Of a DNA stretch of 64,000 bases, positions 15,418 through 24,430 are shown in pieces. The stretch comes from Streptosporangium canum. GTDB lineage: Bacteria > Actinomycetota > Actinomycetes > Streptosporangiales > Streptosporangiaceae. The stretch is taken from assembly GCF_900113865.1 (NCBI RefSeq), contig NZ_FOQY01000019.1, positions 1 to 64,000 on the forward strand, written 5' to 3'. How positions within the stretch are numbered: position 1 is the first letter of the stretch; every line of letters starts with the position of its first letter. The translations under genes were made by a program, and so were the position numbers. The notes below the pieces were generated by a model. The model made no database searches. It was not told where the DNA came from and saw only the letters and a program-made list of their open reading frames with translations.

Positions 15418-16160
15418 CGGCCGCCGCCGGCCTGCGCCGGTTCCGCGAGCCCCGCGAGCCCGGAGTGGCGCGGTGCGAGATGTGCGCGGAGCCGGCCGGC
15501 GAGGAGCACGGCCACGTGGTCAACATCGAAAGCCGGGCGCTGCTGTGCGCCTGCCGTGCCTGCCACCTGCTGTTCACCCATGACGCGGGCACCCGCAGGC
15601 GCTACCGCGCGGTGCCGGAGCGCTACCTCTACGCCCCGTCGTTCAGGCTGGCCGCGGCCGACTGGGAGGAGCTGCAGATCCCGGTCCGCACGGCGTTCTT
15701 CTTCCGCAACTCCGCGCTCGACCAGATCGTCGCCTTCTACCCGAGTCCCGCGGGGGCGACCGAGTCCCTCCTCCCCCTGGAGACCTGGGAGCGCGTCATG
15801 GCGGACAACCCGATGCTGGCCGACATCCGGCCGGACGTCGAGGCGCTCCTGGTGGACCGCCGCCCGGAGGGCGGCCCGGTGTGTCATCTGGTGCCGATCG
15901 CCGCCTGCTACGAGCTCGTCGGCCTGGTACGGCTGCACTGGAAGGGCTTCGACGGCGGCCGGGAGGCGTGGGAGGCCATCGACGGCTTCTTCGCCGAGCT
16001 GCGCCGGCGCAGCCGCGCCGTGCCGTCCGCGGAGCCCGCGGGGATCGCGGGAGCCGACGGACCCGGAAGGCCCGCGACCCCCGGAGGGCCCGCCGGCCCC
16101 GGAGGGTTCGCGGCACCCGAGGGGCTCGCAGGACCAGGAGGAGAAGACGATGCTCGATGA
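15414..16160 (+). CDS. DUF5947-type hydrogenase-associated protein
   Basis: A 248-residue protein starting at GTG 15414 (GTGA overlap). The first 50 residues contain Cys pairs CEMCAEPAGEEHGH and CACRACHLLF, spaced like a metal-binding or Fe-S domain. The middle (about 60-200) is a conserved globular region, and the last 40 residues are a Gly/Pro-rich tail. I recall the family as DUF5947, found beside group 1h hydrogenases. Its function is unknown; the cysteines make electron transfer or cofactor binding possible. It overlaps the following gene by 11 bases. Confidence 0.75.
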   Translation: MTAAAGLRRFREPREPGVARCEMCAEPAGEEHGHVVNIESRALLCACRACHLLFTHDAGTRRRYRAVPERYLYAPSFRLAAADWEELQIPVRTAFFFRNSALDQIVAFYPSPAGATESLLPLETWERVMADNPMLADIRPDVEALLVDRRPEGGPVCHLVPIAACYELVGLVRLHWKGFDGGREAWEAIDGFFAELRRRSRAVPSAEPAGIAGADGPGRPATPGGPAGPGGFAAPEGLAGPGGEDDAR

Positions 16161-16785
16161 GCTCCGGTTCGCCTGCCTGGGCGCGCGGGCGGAACCGCAC
16201 GCGGCCTTCCCGACGCTGGTCTTCCGGCTGCGGGTCACCGAGCCGTCCTCCGACGGGGTGCACGCCATCGCACTGCGGTGCCAGATCCGGGTGGAGCCGC
16301 ACCTCAGACGGTACGTGCCGGCCGAGGTGGAACTGCTCGACGACCTCTTCGGCGACCCCTCCCGGTGGGGCGACACGCTCAAGCCCCTGCAGTTCGCCAA
16401 CGTCTCGATCACGGTCCCCGCGTTCCGCGGGACCACCGAGATCGACCTGCCCGTGCCCTGCAGCTACGACCTGGAGGTGGCCGCGGGCAAATACTTCGCC
16501 GCGCTCGACGAGGGCGAGGTCCCGCTGCTCATGCTCTTCAGCGGCACCGTGTTCGCCAGGGCGGACAACGGTTTCACCGTGGGGCAGGTGCCCTGGCACT
16601 GCGAGGCGCGCCACCGGCTGCCGGTGGCCGTCTGGCAGGAGCTGATGAACCGCTACTTCCCGGAGACCGGATGGCTGCGGCTGCGCCGCGACACCCTGCG
16701 GGCCCTGCACCGCTTCAAGGCCGAACGCGCCCTGGCGACATGGGACGAGGCCGTGGAACTACTACTCAAGGAGACGCTGGGGTGA
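16150..16785 (+). CDS. DUF6084-type hydrogenase-associated protein
   Basis: A 211-residue protein starting with ATG 16150, inside the previous gene and preceded by AGGAGGAG. It is predicted soluble, has no membrane segment and has few cysteines (CLGAR, CQIRVE, CSYDLE, WHCEARH). The strand-rich N-terminal half resembles families I recall as DUF6084, which occur only in hydrogenase loci of this kind. Function unknown. The stop overlaps the next start as GTGA, so it belongs to the same coupled block and probably acts in the same complex. Confidence 0.72.
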   Translation: MLDELRFACLGARAEPHAAFPTLVFRLRVTEPSSDGVHAIALRCQIRVEPHLRRYVPAEVELLDDLFGDPSRWGDTLKPLQFANVSITVPAFRGTTEIDLPVPCSYDLEVAAGKYFAALDEGEVPLLMLFSGTVFARADNGFTVGQVPWHCEARHRLPVAVWQELMNRYFPETGWLRLRRDTLRALHRFKAERALATWDEAVELLLKETLG

Positions 16786-18128
16786 GCGTGCCGATGGAGA
16801 TCGCCCGGAGGGTGGCCGACGCGGTGCTGTACGAGGGCTACCTGCTCTACCCCTACCGGGCCTCGGCGGCCAAGAACCGGCTGCGCTGGCAGTTCGGGGT
16901 GCTCGTGCCCCCGGGATTCACCGCCACCGCCGAGCCCTCCGCCAGCGTGACCGAATGTCTCCTCGAACGGGCCGACGACGCCGTGGTACGCCTGCGCCTG
17001 CGATTCCTGCACGTCAGGACCCGCAGCGTCGAGCAGGCCGAGGGCGGCGGTTACCGGCCGGTGGCCGAACTGACGAGCGGCGAGCGGACCTACCTCACCT
17101 TCGAGGAGGCGACCGAACGCGAGGTCGAGGCCGTCCTGCCCATCTCCGCCCTCCTGGACGCCGAGCAGACGGTCGAGGTGCGCGTCCCCGGAGACCGCTC
17201 GGCCGAGCTGATCCTCGCGCCGACCGGCGAACGGGAGGGCCGCGTCGTCTCCGAGCACCTGCCGCTGCACGCCGTGCTCAGGGCCGGGGCCGAGCGGGTG
17301 CCGGGGCCGTACGGCCTCGTCAGGCTGCGCGTCCGAGTGGAGAACACCGCCGGCTGGGCCGGGCCGGAAACGGCGCGCGAGCAGGCACTGCGGCGCTCGC
17401 TGATCTCGGCGCACCTGCTCATCGGGGTGACCGGAGGCGCCTTCGTCTCCCTGCTCGACCCGCCGGAGTGGGCCCGGCCGATGGCGCAGGACTGCCGCAA
17501 CGAGCACACCTGGCCGGTGCTCGTCGGCGAGCCCGGACACCGTGACGTGGTGCTGTCGTCGCCGATCATCCTGTACGACTATCCGGACATCGCCCCGGAG
17601 AGCCCGGGTGACCTGTTCGACTCGACCGAGATCGACGAGATACTCCACCTGCGCACGCTTACCCTCACCGACGAGGAGACGCGGCAGGCGCGGGCGACCG
17701 ATCCCCGGGCGGCGCAGCTCATCGACATGGTCGGTGACATGCCGCCCGAACTGGTGGAGCGGCTGCACGGCGTGATCCGCTACCTCGACGCGCCCGCGCG
17801 GGAGGCCGGCACGCCCTGGTGGGATCCGGCGGCCGACTCCTGCGTGTCCCCGGAGACCGACAGCGTGACCGTCTCCGGCGTGGAGATCGCCAAGGGCAGC
17901 CGGGTCCGGCTGGTCCCCGGCAGGCGCCGCGCCGACGCCCACGACATGTTCCTGGCCGGCAGGACCGCCCGGGTGGAGGCCGTTCTCCTCGACCTCGACG
18001 GGGCGCGGCACCTGGCCGTCACCCTGGACGATGACCTGGGCGCCGACCTGCACCGCTCCCACGGGCGTTTCCTCTACTTCGCCCCGGACGAGGTCGAGCC
18101 GCTCGGGGACGGGGAGGCCATCGCATGA
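16782..18128 (+). CDS. Hydrogenase-locus protein of unknown function (448 residues)
   Basis: It starts at GTG 16782 (GTGA overlap) and encodes 448 residues without signal peptide or membrane spans. The N-terminal half is strand-rich, after a VLYEGYLLYPYRASAAKNR opening. The middle contains SPIILYDYPDIAPESPGDLF and LTLTDEETRQARATDP. The C-terminal 90 residues, with GSRVRLVPGRRRADAHDMFL, look like an SH3-like barrel. I do not recognise a named family beyond its repeated occurrence in such operons. It is coupled to the protease by ATGA. A scaffold or electron-transfer adaptor role is possible, but no residue proves it. Confidence 0.7.
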   Translation: MSVPMEIARRVADAVLYEGYLLYPYRASAAKNRLRWQFGVLVPPGFTATAEPSASVTECLLERADDAVVRLRLRFLHVRTRSVEQAEGGGYRPVAELTSGERTYLTFEEATEREVEAVLPISALLDAEQTVEVRVPGDRSAELILAPTGEREGRVVSEHLPLHAVLRAGAERVPGPYGLVRLRVRVENTAGWAGPETAREQALRRSLISAHLLIGVTGGAFVSLLDPPEWARPMAQDCRNEHTWPVLVGEPGHRDVVLSSPIILYDYPDIAPESPGDLFDSTEIDEILHLRTLTLTDEETRQARATDPRAAQLIDMVGDMPPELVERLHGVIRYLDAPAREAGTPWWDPAADSCVSPETDSVTVSGVEIAKGSRVRLVPGRRRADAHDMFLAGRTARVEAVLLDLDGARHLAVTLDDDLGADLHRSHGRFLYFAPDEVEPLGDGEAIA

Positions 18129-18628
18129 GGATTCTCCTCGCGGGGGTCGGGAACGTCTTCCTCGGCGACGACGGCTTCGGCGTCACGGTGGCCAGGCGCC
18201 TGGCGGAGACCGACCTCCCCGACGGGGTCAAGGTCACCGACTTCGGCATCCGCGGCGTCCACCTCGCCTACGAACTCACCGGCGGCGGCTACGACGCCAC
18301 GATCCTGATCGACGCCGCCTCGCGCGACGGCCCGCCCGGCACGCTGTACGTGCTGGAGCCGTCGCCGGGCGAGTGCCCGGGGTCCTTCGTCGACGCCCAC
18401 GCCATGACGCCCGAATCGGTGCTGGCACTGGCGGGCACACTCGGCGGCGCGACCGGACGGGTCCTGCTCGTCGGCTGCGAACCCGCCGACCTCTCACCCG
18501 GCATGGAGCTGAGCCCGCCGGTGGCGGACGCCGTCGGCAGGGCGGTGGAACTGGTCCTGGAGCTGGTCGGGCAACAGATCGCGATGGCGTGCGCCAGCGC
18601 GGGTCATCAGGAGGAACGGACATGCTGA
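18125..18628 (+). CDS. Hydrogenase maturation protease (HyaD/HybD family)
   Basis: A 167-residue endopeptidase with the family signature GVGNVFLGDDGFG at the N-terminus, the Ni-probing Asp in TDFGIRG and the His in DAHAMTPESVL. It removes the C-terminal tail of the large subunit after Ni insertion; the 21-residue tail of HhyL is its likely substrate. It is coupled upstream by ATGA and overlaps the DUF6893-type micro-protein by 7 bases. The last 20 residues are longer than in Escherichia coli HybD. Confidence 0.9.
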   Translation: MRILLAGVGNVFLGDDGFGVTVARRLAETDLPDGVKVTDFGIRGVHLAYELTGGGYDATILIDAASRDGPPGTLYVLEPSPGECPGSFVDAHAMTPESVLALAGTLGGATGRVLLVGCEPADLSPGMELSPPVADAVGRAVELVLELVGQQIAMACASAGHQEERTC

Positions 18629-18726
18629 GACGTCTGGTCACCGGAGCGCTTCTCGTCGGGGTGGCGGTGATCGTCTACCAGTCGATCCCCGACATCAAGC
18701 GCTACCTGCGGATCAGGAGGATGTGA
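18622..18726 (+). CDS. DUF6893-type micro-protein, single membrane segment
   Basis: A 34-residue ORF with ribosome-binding site GGAGGAACGGAC and ATG at 18622. One hydrophobic helix (LVTGALLVGVAVIVYQSI) is followed by a basic tail (KRYLRIRRM). It matches the small DUF6893 proteins of actinomycetes that I recall. Its place between the protease and hypA suggests a membrane anchor or assembly peptide for a hydrogenase that otherwise lacks a cytochrome b subunit, but that is inference. Confidence 0.72.
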   Translation: MLRRLVTGALLVGVAVIVYQSIPDIKRYLRIRRM

Positions 18727-18818
18727 CGGCCCCGGCGCCGGACATCTCGTCGCGGGTCGCGGCGCGCGTCCCGGTGGGCCCCAAGGAAGAGATCCAGTGG
18801 AAGAGGGGAAGTTCAGCC

Positions 18819-19211
18819 ATGCATGAATTCGGGATCGCGGAGGCGATCCTCGACGCGGTGGAGAGACGCGCGGACGGCCGGCGGGTGGAACGGGCGCGCG
18901 TGCACGCGGGAGCCCTGCTCCGCATCACCGAACCAGTGATCAACCAGGCGTTCGCCATGGTCGCCGACGGATCGCTGGCCGAGGGCGCGCGGGTGGACCT
19001 GGTCATCGTCCCCGTGCAGCTCATCTGCCGGTCCTGCGGGCAGACGGCCGCGTCCGTCGACCCCTTCGCCACCTGCCCCGAATGCGGCGGCACCGATATC
19101 GACACCGAGGGCGGCGACGATCTCGTCCTCGAATCCATCCAGATGGCGGAGGCCGCTCATGTGCCTGGGAATTCCCGGCGAGATCGTGGAAATCCTGTCG
19201 GACCGTCCTGA
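18819..19211 (+). CDS. hypA: Nickel insertion protein HypA
   Basis: A 130-residue HypA. It starts MHEFGIAEAILDAV, with the Ni-binding MHE; upstream GTG codons such as 18723 would add an unrelated extension. The zinc site is formed by CRSCGQ and CPECGG. HypA delivers nickel to the large subunit, usually with the GTPase HypB, and no hypB is seen in this window. The C-terminus is about 15 residues longer than usual because the frame runs 53 bases into hypC. Confidence 0.92.
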   Translation: MHEFGIAEAILDAVERRADGRRVERARVHAGALLRITEPVINQAFAMVADGSLAEGARVDLVIVPVQLICRSCGQTAASVDPFATCPECGGTDIDTEGGDDLVLESIQMAEAAHVPGNSRRDRGNPVGPS

Positions 19212-19437
19212 CCTGGCCATGGTCGACGTCAGCGGCGTACAGCGCGCGATCAACATCGGCCTGCTGGAGGAGGAGTCCCTCGCGCCCGGCGACTGGATCC
19301 TCATCCATGTCGGGTTCGCGCTGTCGAAGATCGACGAGGTGGAGGCCAGGGCCGCGCTCGACTTCCTCGAAAGCATCGGTGAGGCGTACGAGGACGAGAT
19401 CGCGGCCCTCCGAGAATCCATGATCGAACAAGGGTGA
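19159..19437 (+). CDS. hypC: Hydrogenase chaperone HypC
   Basis: A canonical 92-residue HypC beginning MCLGIPGEIVEI, with the essential Cys at position 2, and a C-terminal acidic helix (LDFLESIGEAYEDEIAAL). It partners HypD to build the Fe(CN)2CO unit and carries it to the large subunit. The start lies within hypA, and hypD follows after 6 bases. The HypC-like protein at 10841 differs at the N-terminus and is not a redundant copy. Confidence 0.95.
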   Translation: MCLGIPGEIVEILSDRPDLAMVDVSGVQRAINIGLLEEESLAPGDWILIHVGFALSKIDEVEARAALDFLESIGEAYEDEIAALRESMIEQG

Positions 19438-19443
19438 GATCCG

Positions 19444-20571
19444 ATGCGCTTCGTCGATGAGTACCGGGACGCGGAGAAGGCCCGGACGCTGGCCGCGCAG
19501 ATCGCCGCGCTGTGCGAGCCCGGCCGCGCCTACAAGTTCATGGAGGTGTGCGGCGGGCACACCCACACGATCTACAAGCACGGGCTGGAGGACTACCTGC
19601 CCGAGGCCGTCACGCTCGTGCACGGCCCGGGCTGCCCCGTCTGCGTCATCCCCATGGGGCGGGTGGACGACGCCGTCCACATCGCCGAGCAGCCCGACGT
19701 GATCATGACGTCGTTCGGCGACATGATGCGCGTACCCGGCGGCAACGGCTCCTTCCTCGACGCCAAGGCGCGGGGCGCCGACATCCGCATGGTCTACTCC
19801 CCGCTGGACGCTCTGAAGATCGCGCGGGAGAATCCCGCCAGACGCGTGGTGTTCATGGCGATCGGGTTCGAGACCACCGCTCCCTCGACGGCGATGACCG
19901 TCCTGCGCGCGGCCGCCGAGGGGATCGACAACTTCTCGGTCTTCTGCAACCACGTGACGATCATCCCCGCGATCAAGGCCATCCTGGACTCTCCCGACCT
20001 GCGCCTGGACGGCTTCGTCGGGCCGGGCCACGTCTCGGCCGTCATCGGCTGCCGGCCGTACGGGTTCATCGCGCGTGACTACGGCAAACCCCTGGTGGTG
20101 GCCGGGTTCGAGCCGCTCGACGTGCTGCACACGGTCTACCGGCTCCTCCTGCAGCTGGCCGGGGGCCGGGCCGAGGTGGAGAACCAGTACGCCCGGGTGG
20201 TGCCGTGGGAGGGCAACCCGAAGGCTCTCGGCGTGATCAACCAGGTGATGGAGCTGCGGCCGTACTTCGAATGGCGGGGGCTGGGGTTCATCTCCCACTC
20301 GGCGCTCAGGATGGGGGAGCGGTACGCCGCCTTCGACGCCGAACGGATCTTCCGGATCCCCGGCGGGCGGGTGGCCGATCCCAAGGCGTGCCAGTGCGGC
20401 GAGGTGCTCAAGGGCGTGCTCAAGCCGTGGGAGTGCAAGGTGTTCGGCACCGCCTGCACGCCGGAGACCCCGATCGGCACCTGCATGGTGTCGTCGGAGG
20501 GCGCGTGCGCGGCCTACTACAACTTCGGCCGGTTCTCCCGCGAGCGGGTCAAGGAGGCGACCCGCCGGTGA
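19444..20571 (+). CDS. hypD: Fe-cofactor assembly protein HypD
   Basis: A 375-residue HypD. Key signatures are CGGHTHTIYKHGLEDYLP, GPGCPVCVIP, GFETTAPSTA and the C-terminal [4Fe-4S]-binding region (CQCGEVLKGVLKPWECKVFG, then CMVSSEGACAAYY). HypD, with HypC and HypE, attaches CN and CO to iron. The stop overlaps the hypE start as GTGA. Confidence 0.96.
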   Translation: MRFVDEYRDAEKARTLAAQIAALCEPGRAYKFMEVCGGHTHTIYKHGLEDYLPEAVTLVHGPGCPVCVIPMGRVDDAVHIAEQPDVIMTSFGDMMRVPGGNGSFLDAKARGADIRMVYSPLDALKIARENPARRVVFMAIGFETTAPSTAMTVLRAAAEGIDNFSVFCNHVTIIPAIKAILDSPDLRLDGFVGPGHVSAVIGCRPYGFIARDYGKPLVVAGFEPLDVLHTVYRLLLQLAGGRAEVENQYARVVPWEGNPKALGVINQVMELRPYFEWRGLGFISHSALRMGERYAAFDAERIFRIPGGRVADPKACQCGEVLKGVLKPWECKVFGTACTPETPIGTCMVSSEGACAAYYNFGRFSRERVKEATRR

Positions 20572-21839
20572 ACGACGAGGAAGTCCCCTCCCTCCGGGAG
20601 AGGACCACGACACGTGAGACCGGCTCCGGAACGCGGGATCCGGGAGTGACCCTGTTCCCGGGCCGGGAGGGGACGGATTCCGGGCCGGCCGCGCCGCCGG
20701 GCCGGGAGAGGCCGGATCCGGAGGTGACCGCGTTCCCGGGCCGGACGGAGCGCGGCCCGCGGGGAAGCGCGGCGCCGGGGCGCGAGCAGGAGGTGCTGGA
20801 GCGGATCGAGCGGGTGCGCCGCCGCAAGGCCCGGGTCCGTGAGGAGCGGATCACCCTCGCGCACGGCGCCGGCGGCAAGGCCACACACACCCTGATCGAA
20901 GCGGTGTTCCTGGAGGCCTTCCGCAACCCGCTGCTGGAGCCGCTGGAGGATGGCGCGGTCGTCGACGGGCTGGCCTTCACCACCGACTCCTACGTGGTGA
21001 CGCCGCTGTTCTTCCCGGGCGGGGACATCGGCGACCTGGCCGTCAACGGCACGGTCAACGACCTGGCGATGTGCGGGGCACGGCCCAGATACCTGTCGGC
21101 CGCCTTCATCGTGGAGGAGGGATTCCCCGTCGCCGACCTGCGGCGCATCACCGCATCGATGGCGGCGGCGGCCCGGGCGGCGGAGGTGTGGATCGTCACC
21201 GGCGACACCAAGGTCGTGGAGAACGGCAAGGCCGACGGCTGCTACATCACCACCTCGGGCGTCGGGACGGTGGAGCGGCCGATCCGGCTGAGCGCCGCCG
21301 CCGCCCGGCCCGGCGACGTGGTCATCGTGTCCGGCCCGATCGGCGAGCACGGCGTCACCGTCATGCTCGCCCGCGGCGAGCTCGACATCCAGGCCGACCT
21401 CACCTCCGACACCGCGCCGCTCAACACGCTGACCGGCCGGTTGCTGGACGCCTGCGGCGACGGGCAGGTGCGGTGCCTGCGCGACGCCACCCGCGGCGGG
21501 GTGGCGACGGTCGTCAACGAGATCGCCGTGGCCTCCAAGGTCGCGGTCGTGCTCGAGGAGGACGCGATCCCGGTATGCCCGGCCGTACGCGGGGCATGTG
21601 AACTACTGGGGATCGATCCGCTCTACGTGGCCTGTGAGGGGCGGATGGTCGCGGTGGTGGCCCAGCGGTCCGCCGAGGCCGCACTGGCCGCCCTGCGCTC
21701 CCACCCGCTCGGGTCCGAGGCGGCCGTCATCGGGCGGATCGGCGACGACCCGCCCGGGTTGGTCCTGCTGAAGACCTCCTTCGGCGGCACCCGCATCGTC
21801 GACCTGCTGGTCGGCGACCCCCTGCCGAGAATCTGCTGA
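20568..21839 (+). CDS. hypE: Carbamoyl dehydratase HypE with unusual N-terminal extension
   Basis: The conserved HypE core starts at ITLAHGAGGKATHTLI and ends in the invariant PRIC, whose terminal Cys accepts the carbamoyl group from HypF and dehydrates it to thiocyanate. Starting at GTG 20568 (GTGA overlap with hypD) adds about 90 residues rich in Pro, Gly and Arg, with the FPGR motif repeated (TLFPGREG, TAFPGRTE). Family members usually begin close to the ITLAHG core. Translation may instead begin at a later GTG, such as 20791, which has AGGAG directly upstream. The core assignment is firm, the start is not. Confidence 0.88.
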   Translation: MNDEEVPSLRERTTTRETGSGTRDPGVTLFPGREGTDSGPAAPPGRERPDPEVTAFPGRTERGPRGSAAPGREQEVLERIERVRRRKARVREERITLAHGAGGKATHTLIEAVFLEAFRNPLLEPLEDGAVVDGLAFTTDSYVVTPLFFPGGDIGDLAVNGTVNDLAMCGARPRYLSAAFIVEEGFPVADLRRITASMAAAARAAEVWIVTGDTKVVENGKADGCYITTSGVGTVERPIRLSAAAARPGDVVIVSGPIGEHGVTVMLARGELDIQADLTSDTAPLNTLTGRLLDACGDGQVRCLRDATRGGVATVVNEIAVASKVAVVLEEDAIPVCPAVRGACELLGIDPLYVACEGRMVAVVAQRSAEAALAALRSHPLGSEAAVIGRIGDDPPGLVLLKTSFGGTRIVDLLVGDPLPRIC

Positions 21840-21849
21840 AGCCCGCCGC

Positions 21850-21879
21850 GCGGGCCGGCCTCGTACGGGGCCGGCCCGC
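21850..21879 (+). terminator. Terminator of the hydrogenase operon
   Basis: GCGGGCCGGCC and GGCCGGCCCGC form a perfect 11-bp stem with an 8-base loop, 10 bases after the hypE stop. It marks the end of the hydrogenase run; the next genes are carotenoid genes with their own spacing of about 150 bases. Confidence 0.8.
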
Positions 21880-22029
21880 CCGTGGCGGGAACGCAGGTGA
21901 GCTCCGCCCTTCCCCGCCTTTACGTCTTCTTGTTCGACGAGTTGATTTACCGGCAGGAAGGGCCGGGGATGGACCGCGCGGAAGATGTCGATCATCGACA
22001 TGCGCGGTGCTGGCGGCGAGGAGGGGCTC

Positions 22030-23490
22030 ATGAGCCCGATCGTGGTGATCGGGGCCGGGCTCGGCGGTCTGGCCGCGGCGGTCCGGCTCGCCGCCGCCGG
22101 GCGGGACGTCACGGTCGTGGAGGCCCGCGAGACGCCGGGCGGCTGCTGCGGGACGGCGAGCGTCGGGGACTACCGCTTCGACACCGGGCCGTCGGTGCTG
22201 ACGATGCCGGACGTGCTGGCCGACGTCTTCGCCGCCGCCGGGGAGGACATGGAGAGCCTGCTTCCGCTGCGGCGCCTGGACCCGTACTACCGGCTGCGCT
22301 ACCACGACGGCTCCCACCTGGACATCGTGCCCGGCGAGGAGGCCATGACCGAGCAGGTGCGCCGGCTGTGCGGCGCCGCGGAGGCGGACCGGTACCGGCG
22401 GTTCCGGGCCAGGCTCGGCGAGCTGTTCGCCTGCGAGTGGCCCTCCTTCGTCGACCGCGACATGACACGGCTGCGGAGCCTGGCCCAGCCGGGCGTCCTG
22501 GCCCGGCTGGCCGCCCTGGGAGGTTTCCGGCGGCTCGACCGCCTCGTGAAGGGGCACCTCACCGACGCGCGGCTCATCAAGGCGCACACCTTCCAGGCCC
22601 TGTACGTGGGCCTCTCCCCCCAGCGGGCGCTCGGCATCTACGCGGTGATCGCCCACATGGACACGGTCGGCGGGGTGTTCTTCCCCCGCCACGGCGGCAT
22701 GCACGCCATCCCGCGGGCCATGGCCGCCGTGGCGGAGAAGGCGGGGGCGCGGATCAGGTACGGCGTGCGGGCCGTCGAGATCGAGACCGGGTCCTCCGGG
22801 GTCTCCGCGGTCCGGCTCGACACCGGCGAGCGTCTCGCCGCCGGGCACGCCGTGGTCGCCTGCGACCTGCCCCGCGCCCACGCCGGACTGCTTCCCGGCG
22901 GGGCACGCGACTGGCGGCTGCGCCGCCCCCGCTACTCGCCCTCCTGCCTGGTCCTCCACTTCGGCCTGGACCGGCGGCTCGCCGGCCAGGCACACCACAC
23001 CCTGCACTTCGGCCGCGGGTGGAGCTCCACCTTCTCGGCCCTGAACGCCGGCAGGCCGCAGCCCGACCCGAGCCTGCTGGTCACCTACCCCGAGTCCGAC
23101 GCCGGCGCCGCGCCCACCGGCCACGCCACGCTCACCGTGCTGGAGCCGACCGCCAACCTGAACGGCGTGGACGGCTGGGACGGCCTCACCTCGCGGCTGG
23201 AGGACCGCCTGCTGGGCAGACTGGCCGACCTCGGCTACGGCGACCTGACGGCCGCCCTCCGCCTCACCGTCGACCCGCCCGCCTGGGCGCGGCTCGGCCA
23301 CTCCGCGGGCACCCCCTTCGCCATGGACCACCGGTTCACCCAGACGGCCTGGTTCAGACCCGCGGGCATGGCCCGGCGCGTCCCCGGACTCCACTTCGCG
23401 GGCATGTACACCGCGCCGGGAGTGGGAGTGCCACCGGTGCTTATCTCGGGCAAGCTCGCGGCCGAACGCATCCTGGAGACATCTCGATGA
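22030..23490 (+). CDS. crtI: Phytoene desaturase CrtI
   Basis: A 486-residue FAD-dependent desaturase. The Rossmann motif is VIGAGLGGLAAAVRLAAAG, with VVEARETPGG following. The bacterial-type phytoene dehydrogenase signature is seen near the end (GMYTAPGVGVPPVLISGKLA). It converts phytoene to lycopene or a more desaturated acyclic carotene. ATG 22030 is chosen for GAGGAGGGG just upstream; ATG 21985 has no such site. The stop overlaps the crtB start as ATGA. Confidence 0.92.
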   Translation: MSPIVVIGAGLGGLAAAVRLAAAGRDVTVVEARETPGGCCGTASVGDYRFDTGPSVLTMPDVLADVFAAAGEDMESLLPLRRLDPYYRLRYHDGSHLDIVPGEEAMTEQVRRLCGAAEADRYRRFRARLGELFACEWPSFVDRDMTRLRSLAQPGVLARLAALGGFRRLDRLVKGHLTDARLIKAHTFQALYVGLSPQRALGIYAVIAHMDTVGGVFFPRHGGMHAIPRAMAAVAEKAGARIRYGVRAVEIETGSSGVSAVRLDTGERLAAGHAVVACDLPRAHAGLLPGGARDWRLRRPRYSPSCLVLHFGLDRRLAGQAHHTLHFGRGWSSTFSALNAGRPQPDPSLLVTYPESDAGAAPTGHATLTVLEPTANLNGVDGWDGLTSRLEDRLLGRLADLGYGDLTAALRLTVDPPAWARLGHSAGTPFAMDHRFTQTAWFRPAGMARRVPGLHFAGMYTAPGVGVPPVLISGKLAAERILETSR

Positions 23491-24386
23491 CCCTGACCAG
23501 CAGTTACGAACTCTGTCGCAGGCTCAACGCCCGTCACGGCCGCTCCTACTACCTGGCGACCCTGCTGCTGCCGGCCTGGAAGCGCCCGCACGTGCACGCC
23601 CTGTACGGCTTCGCCCGCTACGCCGACGAGGTCGTCGACTCCTTCACGATGACGGACGATCGCGCGGAGGCGCTCGACGGGCTGGCCGACCGGCTGGCGG
23701 AGGCGCTGGCGGGCGGCTCCGTCGACGACCCGGTGCTCCCCGCGTTCGCGCACACCGTGCGCTCGTTCGGCATCGACCGGGCCGACATCGAGCACTTCCT
23801 CCGGTCGATGCGGACCGACCTGACCGTCAGCCGCTACACCACCTACGACGACCTGCTCCGCTACATGGAGGGTTCGGCGGCGGTCATCGGCACGATGATG
23901 CTGCCCGTCCTCGAACCGCTGCCGGGCATGGCGGACCGGGCCCGCGGGCCCGCCCGCGAGCTCGGGCTGGCCTTCCAGCTCACCAACTTCCTGCGCGACG
24001 TGACCGAGGACCTGGCACGCGGCCGGGTGTATCTGCCGCTCGCCGACCTGGACAGGTTCGAGGTGAGCGTGGCCGACCTGGGAGACCCCCACCCCACTCC
24101 CGCCCTGCGCAGGCTGCTGGCCTTCGAGATCGAGCGGGCCCGCGGCCACTACCGGCTGGCGCTGGAGGGCGTCGAGCTGCTGACCCCCTCCTCGCGCCCG
24201 TGCGTCCTCGCGGCCTACGAGCTGTACGGCGGCATCCTCGACCGGATCGAGGCCGCCCGCCACGACGTCCTGGGGACCCGTGCCACCGTGCCCCGGCACC
24301 GCCGGCTGGCCGTCTTCGCGCGGCACCTGCTCGCGGCGTCCGTGGCAGACCGGGCCGAACGCAGGGTCGTCGTCCAGGTGCCCTGA
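23487..24386 (+). CDS. crtB: Phytoene synthase CrtB
   Basis: A 299-residue squalene/phytoene synthase. Aspartate-rich motifs are ARYADEVVDSF and LTNFLRDVTEDLARGRVYLP. It condenses two geranylgeranyl diphosphates to phytoene. It is coupled to crtI by ATGA. No geranylgeranyl diphosphate synthase (crtE) is seen in the window, so the precursor must come from elsewhere in the genome. Confidence 0.93.
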   Translation: MTLTSSYELCRRLNARHGRSYYLATLLLPAWKRPHVHALYGFARYADEVVDSFTMTDDRAEALDGLADRLAEALAGGSVDDPVLPAFAHTVRSFGIDRADIEHFLRSMRTDLTVSRYTTYDDLLRYMEGSAAVIGTMMLPVLEPLPGMADRARGPARELGLAFQLTNFLRDVTEDLARGRVYLPLADLDRFEVSVADLGDPHPTPALRRLLAFEIERARGHYRLALEGVELLTPSSRPCVLAAYELYGGILDRIEAARHDVLGTRATVPRHRRLAVFARHLLAASVADRAERRVVVQVP

Positions 24387-24430
24387 ACCGCGCCAGCGGA
24401 GTCATCTGTCACTGTCGCCAGGAGGAAGCG

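Noticed and set aside
18723-18818. GTG start giving a 32-residue extension to HypA
   Set aside because: HypA requires MHE at its N-terminus for nickel binding, which is exactly at 18819.
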